Assembly: GCA_026168455.1 (NCBI GenBank)
Contig: CM047431.1
Location: 15,364,183 to 15,428,182 of the forward strand
Length of the DNA stretch: 64,000 nt
Direction: 5' to 3'
Source: Theocolax elegans
Lineage: Eukaryota; Arthropoda; Insecta; Hymenoptera; Cerocephalidae
The notes beneath the pieces were generated by a model. The model did not search any database. It was not told the DNA's origin and worked only from the letters and a program-made list of their open reading frames with translations. Made by a program: the position numbers and the translations under genes. Of this stretch, positions 55,820 to 64,000 are shown one piece after another; position 1 is the first letter of the stretch, and each line of letters starts with the position of its first letter.

Positions 55820-57685
55820 CCTCAAGTGCAATTATCTCCTAAATTAAAAACGTTTAAAGATTTCTTGATATCCCCCACAAGATATCGAAAATAGCGTTGA
55901 AAATACGCGAGTGCCGGGTCCGTACGGCTGGAGAGATTGTTCTTAAGACTAAACTTATCGTTTCCTACTATGTACAATATTTACAAGCCTTATGTATTAC
56001 CTTACATCTACTATTTACATTTACACCTACTCGTCTCTTTGAGACGGAGTCTAGAATCTTGTTTCGCATTCTTTTCATTACCCAATGGAAATTACTTTTG
56101 AGTTTGATTGGATTATCCAAAGGGTTCAAATAGTGCACTGATGGATAATCATCTTGATTCATATTCTATCGCTTGATCATAGAATACTCTCCATAGAAAT
56201 CTTTATATTTACAAGGCATTAGGCCAATCTCGTTTTCGCAACCGGGTCACGGCTGATTGCCGCTCCCCGGATCTCTATTATTTGCAGAATTAATTGCATC
56301 TCGAGTTTATCTGCATTTGGCAGTTCTTTTATGTACAAGGTTCAGGCTAGGTATGGTTGCCTGCCTTTAAAGCGTCATAATCGGGTGTTTCTCTCTGTGG
56401 TACTTTATTTGATGAGACTCGCCTTGGCAAACTGCTCAGGCTTTAGATCGCACTGGAATGGAATAGTGATTCTCCTTAGTAGTCGTTCGAGAATCTCCAC
56501 AGGGTCCACGTAGCACCCATCGACTTCCATGCTTTCGAAATTTCCAAGTTCTAAACTGTTCAGTTTGAGTTACCCTTACTTCTTGGTCTGTCTCCTCGCT
56601 ATCCTTTTGTGCTACCTTCGAAAAATCTCCTGAAATGGAAAAAACCCACCCTTACGTATGGGTATGAGCTCACTGTCCGAACACCTGAGTTCTTAGCTAG
56701 GATAGTCTGGAGGCTGCCATAAGGGAGCCCAACTCTTAACTGAGTGAGTGAAAGGCTTAACTCCTTCTCGAGGGCCTTCAGCGAACCTACTAACCCTTAC
56801 TCAAAGAAATCGACCTGTATTTAGTTGTACAACCCTACATTGTGCTTCGGAGGTTCCTTACTTTTGGGAGATGCTATGACTCCGGCCGAGGCCCTTTACC
56901 CACAGTGGTGGACCCATCACTTGCTAAGGCGATAGGCGGAAATTATTATCTACCCGAGTAAACCCGAGTTACCTGGACCATTTTCACGAAACAACTTTCT
57001 GCACAATGCTGGGTTTCGGACCCTTTCGGGCGTGTGGAACGTATTCCTAAGGAAGTTCCCTCAGTTTGATCTCCTGCTTTGACTTGCCAGAGACTGAGTT
57101 GAGTTCTTAAAGTACGCTGAACTCCACAATGATTTTCGAAGGCATTTTTAGGCTGTTCTCACCCCGGTATACCCGAGCGAACAATATAAAATAGTCCGGC
57201 CAAAAGAGTTTTCGACCTCACTCACTTTCGAAAATAGTGTAATCGGCATGATCGTGCTCGGAGCTTGACGCTTTTAATGCCTTCTCGTACGAGTTTATGG
57301 TGCATCGAACCTACGTAAGGAAACGTCGGGAGAAATACATTTAAAAGCCTGGGAAGGCTTCCCGTCATTCGATAACACACCTCTGTGAGACATCTCGGCG
57401 GTTGCGGCATGGGGTAAGGTCTTCCATGACCACGGTTGCTCTAATGAATTGTATAGCCGCCAACGGCATGTGTTCAATAACTAAGCGTGTTAGTGTATCA
57501 ATCATATAGCATGTTGGGCAGTTGATCGCCAACACAGGCTCGGCGAAACAACACGACTTCGAGGCGCACTAGTGGCAATCCTCTTCCTCCACTGTCGTAG
57601 GAGGTATATATCGGACTCTCGGAAGTGGGGGCCGAGTCACTCACCCTCACCCAACTCAGGGAATCTCAGAACGGATTTCCGCCAG
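55820..57685 (-). other. LINE copy B 5' region, ORF1 not recognised
   Basis: 1.9 kb where ORF1 should lie. The part 56,455-57,685 is shared with copy A (33,000-34,160). Fragments such as CPTCYMIDTLTRLVIEHMPL are visible but frames are short. 55,860-56,450 is present only in B. Confidence 0.5.
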
Positions 57686-58306
57686 TTCCTACGTGAGAGG
57701 CAACGGGACTTACGAAAATCAAGCACCCCGAAACGTGAGAGGCAAAGGGACTCACGAATATCAAGCACCCCAATTGGATCATCTTTTCGCCACGTCCACG
57801 CCGTTGATCCTGGGCTAAGAGCGAATGTCAGAGTATTTCTTGACATCTTGAGAAATGTAGCAGATGTTTGTTGCACTTGTTTTAGAAGTGAATGCGACCT
57901 TGAATGTAAATTTTTAAGATCGATGATACCTCAGGTATTTTTTTCAGAATTTTTTTTTATTCAGTCCATGACACTATGTACGAAAATCTTCAAAAAATTC
58001 TATCTATGCTAGAAAAAATATTTGACCTTGAAAAATAGATTTTCAAGGTCAAGAGTATCTCTAGAATTTTTTACTATTTTTTCATGTTCAGCGCGAGATA
58101 TTACATAGAAATACCCTCTAGAGTTTTCCTGGAAAATGAGAAAAAAATTTTACATTGTACTTTACGTTACCTGCGGGGGTGGTCGATTTATCGACCAGCA
58201 GTCAGGGTGGGGACTCTACCTGAAATATCCAATGATCTCATGTATACATTTTGCAATTTATAAGAGGTCGTTTAGTACTAAAATTTTCCCGCAGCCAAAA
58301 GGTTAA
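57686..58306 (+). mobile_element. piggyBac copy B, right end
   Basis: Resumes at the hairpin motif (two copies, 57,690-57,800). Then AT-rich sequence with a palindrome ttgaccttgaaaa/ttttcaaggtcaa (58,021-58,053), the subterminal motif gcgggggtggtcgatttatc gacc (58,168-58,196) and the terminal repeat cccgcagccaaaagg ending at TTAA 58,303-58,306. The ends mirror the left end of copy A. Confidence 0.88.
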
Positions 58307-58680
58307 CAAACCCTTACCGTTTACACCAATTTAAGTTCGTGCTTGACTAGCCGAACAACGAGATTCTAGAACGGTTCTTTATTGATTAATATTACTTATT
58401 ACTTATTCTTTAATTATACATAACATAACCGCTAAATTTTTATAAAATTTATACAAACTTAAAATAATATCTTAGGTAAGATTAAAAATAGTATTTTTAA
58501 ACTATTAAATTTTGGATTAATAAAAAAATTTTTGATTTCTTTGATATTCCACTTTGAAGCCCGTCGCTCTACCATGGAGTTACAACAAAGCCATTTTTAT
58601 TGTTTATGTTAATAAGTTACATTCAGGTTATAAACTTCGGAACATGTTGCAATTGTTCTTTATAACCAAAATTTAATATT
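58307..58680. other. AT-rich spacer with a tRNA-like word
   Basis: No gene. At 58,555-58,580 the minus strand reads ccatggtagagcgacgggct, like the D-arm/box A of a tRNA, but no acceptor or anticodon arm is found. Confidence 0.3.
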
Positions 58681-59299
58681 ATGATATAATAAAAGAAACA
58701 AAAAATGGCGAGCCCCAAGGAGGGTTCGTTAATTAGCTCCGAAAATATAGTTTTTAAATGCCATCCCAAGACAAAAGTTAAGATTTGTGTGTGCATTATT
58801 TATGAAAGTGTTTACCATGAATCCGACTCTAAAAGGTTAAAAAACACAAAGAATATCAGTGGTGTGTTAGTGATATGTCCAGAGCACGTGGAATTAAACC
58901 TAACCTCAAATAGAAAACTACATCTTTGGACATTACTGCTAGAATAATTATTGCTCAAGTTAAATTAAATGAAAAAGCTAATGCAGAGGAAGAAATTTTA
59001 CAAAATGTGAATAATAGTGTTACAGAGTAAAATGTTGAAAGGACTAATTTAACAATTGTTGGTCATGAAGAGGATGATAATGAAATGTTTAGAGGAGAAA
59101 TTGCATTGCTCAGACAATTAAATATGGAACTACAAGACAATAATCGATTATTAAAGGAATTGCTTGAAAAAACAAAAAGTGAATTGAAGACTAAGAATTG
59201 TGACTTGACGAAGTGTAAAACATATGCGGAGACAGTAAGGTTAGAACAAATTTCGAACAAACATGTACCAAACTTAATTATAACAGCTAAAAACCAAAT
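58681..59299 (+). repeat. 619-bp tandem duplication at the LINE 5' end, copy 1
   Basis: 58,681-59,299 and 59,300-59,918 are nearly identical. Each begins atgatataataaaagaaac, followed by the ORF1 start at atggcgagccccaagg. Confidence 0.93.
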
Positions 59300-59660
59300 A
59301 TGATATAATAAAAGAAACAAAAAATGGCGAGCCCCAAGGAGGGTTCGTTAATTAGCTCCGAAAATATAGTTTTTAAATGCCATCCCAAGACAAAAGTTAA
59401 GATTTGTGTGTGCATTATTTATGAAAGTGTTTACCATGAATCCGACTCTAAAAGGTTAAAAAACACAAAGAATATCAGTGGTGTGTTAGTGATATGTCCA
59501 GAGCACGTGGAATTAAACCTAACCTCAAATAGAAAACTACATCTTTGGACATTACTGCTAGAATAATTATTGCTCAAGTTAAATTAAATGAAAAAGCTAA
59601 TGCAGAGGAAGAAATTTTACAAAATGTGAATAATAGTGTTACAGAGTAAAATGTTGAAAG
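58705..59660 (+). pseudogene. LINE ORF1 N-terminus with PHD-like zinc motif, duplicated
   Basis: MASPKEGSLISSENIVFKCH then KVKICVCIIYESVYHESDSK and GVLVICPEHVE: a Cys/His pattern like the PHD-type finger seen in ORF1 of jockey/CR1-type LINEs. It ends at a stop after 80 codons (58,705-58,947 and 59,324-59,566). A further piece, open from 59,085 (or 59,704 in the second copy), follows in another frame, suggesting a frameshift splits one ORF1. Confidence 0.65.
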
Positions 59661-59703
59661 GACTAATTTAACAATTGTTGGTCATGAAGAGGATGATAAT
59701 GAA

Positions 59704-60696
59704 ATGTTTAGAGGAGAAATTGCATTGCTCAGACAATTAAATATGGAACTACAAGACAATAATCGATTATTAAAGGAATTGCTTGAAAAAACAAAAAGTG
59801 AATTGAAGACTAAGAATTGTGACTTGACGAAGTGTAAAACATATGCGGAGACAGTAAGGTTAGAACAAATTTCGAACAAACATGTACCAAACTTAATTAT
59901 AACAGCTAAAAACCAAATAGGAAAAAATAAAATTAACAAAGTAATAAACTATGTTTTACAAAATCAAATTATTTTGCCAGTAAATCAAACTAGGGAAACT
60001 AAAAATGGAAGCGTTGCATTTAAATGTATAAGTACTGAGGACATGGAAAGAATGGAACAAGAATTGAATAAATATATTGGAGATGAATATTACATTGAAC
60101 AAGAAGTAATACAACAACCTAGAATGAGAATAAACAGAATCGAAAGTTACATGACACTAGAAGAAATTGAAAATGGTATTAACAATAGAAATTTCAATAA
60201 TACTGATTACTATTTTACTGTTTCACATAAATTTAATAATAAAAGAAATAATACATCCAGTGTAATCTTGGAAGTGCCTGTTGACACCTATGAGCATATT
60301 AGGAGAAATAAAAATAAAGTGTTCATTGCACACCAAAGCTGTAAAGCTTATGAAGACGTAAATATGACACCTTGTTTGCATTGTGGACGTGTGGGTCATA
60401 GCACAGCTGAATCTAACAAGGAACAAAAATGTCTTAATTGTGCGGCTAATCATTCTACAAAAGATTATAACAACATTGATGTTTTGAAATGCGTAAACTG
60501 CTATTTCAGCAATGAGAAATTTACATCAATTAAGAAAGTAAACCACAGTGCAACTTATACGGAAAATTGTGACTATTTAAAATTTAAAATTAAAAGACTA
60601 CTTCAAACTACCGATTATCCAGTAAAACCAGTTATTCCGAGATACTTGGGATATGATCCAACCAGGACTAACAGACAAGCAACGATCAATGGATGA
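59704..60696 (+). CDS. LINE ORF1, coiled coil and zinc knuckles
   Basis: 330 codons. N-terminal leucine-rich coiled coil (FRGEIALLRQLNMELQDNNR), a central RRM-like stretch, then knuckles CLHCGRVGHSTAES and CLNCAANHSTKDY followed by CVNCYFSNEK. Second and third knuckles are partly degenerate. Such ORF1 proteins bind LINE RNA as multimers. The natural start is probably upstream (the duplicated N-terminus). Confidence 0.82.
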   Translation: MFRGEIALLRQLNMELQDNNRLLKELLEKTKSELKTKNCDLTKCKTYAETVRLEQISNKHVPNLIITAKNQIGKNKINKVINYVLQNQIILPVNQTRETKNGSVAFKCISTEDMERMEQELNKYIGDEYYIEQEVIQQPRMRINRIESYMTLEEIENGINNRNFNNTDYYFTVSHKFNNKRNNTSSVILEVPVDTYEHIRRNKNKVFIAHQSCKAYEDVNMTPCLHCGRVGHSTAESNKEQKCLNCAANHSTKDYNNIDVLKCVNCYFSNEKFTSIKKVNHSATYTENCDYLKFKIKRLLQTTDYPVKPVIPRYLGYDPTRTNRQATING

Positions 60697-61646
60697 AGAA
60701 TTGTATGATAATCTTGAGCATGAAGAAATTGAGTTTAAAGATATAAGTAATTTTAATAGGGAAATATACTTAAATTCTGAAGATTTACTGATTATGCACG
60801 TTAAAATAAGAAGTTTACAAGCCAACTTCAATCACTTGGAGTTATTTTTAGAAACTTTAAAAATCAATCCTCATGTGGTGGTATGTACAGAGACGTGGAA
60901 CTTAACGCATTGTAAATTTTGGCAATTCCAAGATTATAAAGTCTTCTACAACCACAGTAAAAATAATAAAGCCGCTGGTGTAGTTATGTACATTTAGACA
61001 AATTAGAGAAACAACTATTATAGAAGAAATTAATAAAGTTAAGTTTTTGAATTCAAATATAACTACAAAAAATGGAAAAACTATTAAAATAACAGCAACA
61101 TACAAATGCCATAATGTTGATAAATATGATTATATTAAAGCGTTGGAAACTATTATAGTAAAAAACAAGAATATTAAAAATCACTGTATAGTGGGTGATT
61201 TTAATATAGACTTACTCGATAAGGAATCAATTGCCACAAACGAGCATTTAAATAATTTCATTAAATATAATTATGTTCCAATGTTTAGAAAAATCACTAG
61301 ACCAAAGATTAATACTGATGATGGATCTTGTATAAATAATATTTTTGTTAAATCAAATTTACTAAATGTAAATTCATTTAAAATTTTAACTACTTTTACT
61401 GACCACTATCCACTATTTGCAGCATTAGAAGCTAACTTGGAAATAGAAAAGAGCAATAACACATATAAATCACAGGTAAATTACAAAATTTTAGACAAAG
61501 AATGTAAGAAAGTGGACTGGGATTATTTTTCAAATATATTGGATCCAAACATTGCATTAAACGCATTATTAATGAAACTTAGTGATTTAATTAAAACATC
61601 GACACTTAAAATTAGATGCACAAAAAAGTCACCAAGGATAAAGTGA
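60653..61646 (+). pseudogene. LINE endonuclease
   Basis: It overlaps ORF1 by 44 bp in another frame, a common ORF1/ORF2 layout. It reads LLIMHVKIRSLQANFNHLEL (Lys replaces the usual Asn of the HxNIRSL block), HVVVCTETW (catalytic Glu), stops near 60,997, and resumes at 61,047 with HCIVGDFNIDLLD (Asp, Asn), GSCINNIFVKS and TDHYPLFA (catalytic DH). Broken by a stop and frameshift. Confidence 0.85.
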
Positions 61647-63138
61647 ATAACGAAAGCAATAATTACTTCTAGTTTAACCAAAGAAAAATTATATTTTAAT
61701 TATAAAAATGACCCGAATAATATAAATAAGAAAGAGTTGTATTTTAAGTACATCAAAGTATTGAACAAAGTTATTTATAAGGCTAAATTGGATTATGAAA
61801 AAAGCATTTCTAAAAATTGGGAATAATAGCAAAAAACAGTGGAAATTTATTAAGAGTAAAATAAATAAAAATACTAAAACATCTAATGATACCATACAGT
61901 TTTTAGAATATGACAACATTAAAACTACTAATACTTTTAAAATGGCAGGAATGCTAAATAAGTTCTTAAAGATATTGGTCCAAATTTAGCGAAAAATATA
62001 AGAGTATCTACTAGCTATAAAGCTCAGTCACTAAAATTTAACAATTAATTTATTTTTATATTGCCAACAAATACAATAGAAATAAGAAAAATTGTATCAG
62101 AAATAAAAGATACATCTGAAGGTTGTGACAATAAATACTAAATTGTTGAACCATTTTATTAAATATATTGATGTAACTCTGCAAAATATTTTTAATTATT
62201 GTATTAGCAAAGCAATTTGGCCAATGGCTCTAAAATAAGCGGAAATCGTTTCAATTTACAAAGATGGAGCAAAATCAACGCCGAATAATTATAGACCAAT
62301 ATCTTTAATTTCGAATTTGGCTAAAATACTGGAAAAAAATATCCATGCCAGATTAACTGGTTTTCTCAATGAATCCAAAATTATATCGAATAAGCAATAC
62401 GGATTTTTAAGAAATAAAAGTACGAATGATGCTTTGAAATTTATAACTAATTATCTATACAATAAAATTGATGATCATCAACCTACTATCTCTACATTTC
62501 TAGATTTGGCGAAAGCTTTTCATACAGTGAATCATGATAAATTGCTTACAAAACTCGAAACTTATGGTATCAGAGGTCAAATGCATAATTTGATGAAAGA
62601 TTAGCTATCCAATAGATATCAAGTAGTGAAACTTAGAAATGTTAAGAGCACTAGAATGCTAATAGAAATGAGAGTCCCAGAGGGCACTATTCTTGGACCA
62701 TTACTATTTGTGATTTATATTAATGATCTCTTGGACATTATATCGGACAATTGCATAATACTATCGTACGCGGATGATACAGTTTTGTTGAGCTCAGGCC
62801 CAGATTGGCAGAGCAGTATTACGGCAATGAACAGATGTCTTGATAAAGTTTGTGATTGGATTGCGGCTAATGACTTATCTCTAAATGTGTCTAAGACTGT
62901 GTTTATCCCTTACAGTAGCTATAGAGACAGTATTCCTAAATTGCTCATCGTAAATATTAAAGGAAGCCCGATAAAAAGAGCAGAATATACAAAATATTTG
63001 GTGGTAAAGATTGACAGTCATTTAAAATGGAACTATCATGTGCAATATGCAGTAATGAAGACTAGATACTTGCTTTTTATTTTCAGGAAATTATCAAATA
63101 TCTTGAATCTAAAACAAAATGAATTTAACGGTCGGTGA
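61647..63138 (+). pseudogene. LINE reverse transcriptase (jockey/CR1 type)
   Basis: Linker 61,690-62,240 with many stops; then NNYRPISLISNLAKILEKNI, NKQYGFLRNKSTNDAL, FLDLAKAFHTVNHDKLL (catalytic Asp), GTILGPLLFVIYINDLL, LSYADDTVLL (catalytic Asp pair, ~62,765) and LSLNVSKTVFIPY, TKYLVVKIDSHLKW. A TAG near 62,602 splits 62,317-62,604 from 62,626-63,138. The C-terminal end appears cut at about 63,138. Confidence 0.88.
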
Positions 63139-63465
63139 TAATTTATATAATATAAATATCTGTCTTCCCGAACTAATTGCTTTATCTTTGGAATAAAGCA
63201 GGCCCATTATACCCTTTGTCCACTATGGTTGGTGGAATTTCCCAGAATAAATTTTACAAAAAAAGTCATATTTATGTTTTTAGTGAAAAATGCATCCCCT
63301 GGGAGCTACAAATACATGGAAATGGGCATAGAATGCAAAAAGTGCTAACATGTCAATTTTGACTCTCTGTAATTTAAAATAATGGCCCCGAAAAGCTAGA
63401 AATTCAAGAGAACTACTGAATATCTCTAAAATGTATTCCCACAGTTATACCCATACATATATATA
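63139..63465. other. 3' flank of the LINE
   Basis: 63,217-63,250 resembles 38,446-38,480. A frame at 63,177-63,362 is not recognised. Confidence 0.35.
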
Positions 63466-64000
63466 TGGGCTATTTCACGTCAAGTGATACGATGAAAATT
63501 TTAAATCGCTCCAAAATTTGAAAATAGACTGGAAATATCTTCCAGAAGATAGAAAAAAAATTTTATGTGTTAAAAATAATTTGCCTGAGAGTTATTCCAC
63601 CATAAAAAATGGAAATTTTTCAATTTTTTAGGAAAATTTTTATTTTCAAAGCCATTTATCTCAAAATCTATTGATTTTTTTGAAAATACATTATAAACAA
63701 CTTTTGTTTAAAATAATCTTTAGAACTTATCTACTTGGGTTACAATTCTTAATTTTAAAATCTCGAAGAGATAGAACGCCCGGAAATATTGAATATCAAA
63801 AAAAGGCGACCACGCCACAATCGATTTTGATCTAACACCGCTCAAAAGATCACATTTTTTGAGAGCTTTCGAATGGCGGTGGTTAGATTATTGGCCAAGA
63901 CCGCTGGTGTAAGTTATGCCCTAAAATACATGAAAATTAGTGATTTTATGAGGTTTATGGCGTATAACTTACACCAGCAGTCTTGGCCAATAATCTAACC
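63466..64000. repeat. Foldback element, cut by the window end
   Basis: 63,889-63,925 (ggttagattattggccaaga then ccgctggtgtaagttatgcc) is the near-perfect reverse complement of 63,958-64,000, with a centre at about 63,940. The left arm probably extends back from there, so the matching right arm should lie beyond the window. Confidence 0.8.

Larger units (their letters stand above)
51531..57685 (-). mobile_element. R1-group LINE, copy B (6.15 kb)
   Basis: Inserted into piggyBac copy B with a 17-bp target duplication (ttcctaYgtgagaggca at 51,514-51,530 and 57,686-57,702). Both ends coincide with those of copy A, so it is probably full-length at the 5' end. Order on the minus strand: 5' region (57,685-55,820), endonuclease (55,743-54,970), RT (54,464-53,290), C-terminal domain (53,101-52,295), 3' untranslated region (52,294-51,531). 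No poly-A. Many stops and shifts. Confidence 0.92.

Noticed and set aside
58550..58595. Possible tRNA (minus strand, box A-like tggtagagcgacgg)
   Set aside because: No cloverleaf: anticodon, T arm and acceptor stem are not found; at most a tRNA-derived fragment.

Overview
This window reads as the genome of an arthropod, most likely an insect. It is AT-rich and dominated by mobile and repetitive DNA. The evidence is eukaryotic: spliceosomal signals, Penelope-like, Copia, Gypsy and R1-type retroelements, piggyBac and hAT transposons, long satellites, and one exon encoding an insect-type ryanodine receptor segment. There is no bacterial gene organisation. Almost every coding region seen is part of a transposable element, and most are broken by stops or frameshifts.

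Layout. 1-3.2 kb: AT-rich DNA, a small GC-rich palindromic island, a TG-rich microsatellite and weak repeats. 3.2-11.8 kb: a tandem array of a 1,149-bp unit (four copies plus a partial one) interleaved with two blocks of a 157-bp higher-order satellite. 11.8-13.6 kb: low-complexity intergenic DNA. 13.6-18.25 kb: a 2.31-kb direct duplication; each copy carries an 876-877 bp non-autonomous hAT-like element with an 8-bp target duplication, plus an unrecognised decayed reading frame. 18.25-21.36 kb: a minus-strand Penelope-like element (PLE) invaded by a plus-strand PLE whose ends are a 215-bp inverted repeat. That second PLE is itself interrupted by a 485-bp insert with a 19-bp target duplication, which contains a near-textbook type III hammerhead ribozyme.

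22.1-24.6 kb: the left part of a piggyBac transposon with a broken transposase. 24.6-28.56 kb: a long foldback palindrome, one arm of which lies in a 1,757-bp tandem duplication. 28.56-29.0 kb: a Gypsy-like gag remnant. 29.6-35.2 kb: an R1-like LINE remnant (minus) split by LINE copy A. 37.1-38.4 kb: a Polinton-type DNA polymerase B/endonuclease VII-like fragment with a clean intron. 38.9-40.05 kb: Gypsy gag-protease. 41.8-42.4 kb: hAT transposase remnant, next to an LTR-like promoter. 43.27-43.56 kb: the ryanodine receptor exon. 43.87-50.31 kb: a complete-length Copia element on the minus strand with 348-bp LTRs and a 5-bp target duplication. 51.4-58.3 kb: a second piggyBac copy (right half) interrupted by LINE copy B, a 6.15-kb R1-group element of which copy A is an internally deleted relative. 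58.7-63.1 kb: a jockey/CR1-type LINE (plus) with a 619-bp duplicated 5' end. 63.46-64 kb: another foldback palindrome cut by the window edge.

The simplest overall reading is that the window lies in or near a host ryanodine receptor gene, whose introns have been filled by nested transposons. The only host-gene sequence I can support is that single exon. The most unusual signal is the hammerhead ribozyme at 19,544-19,610, whose two loops share an 8-nt perfect complementarity.
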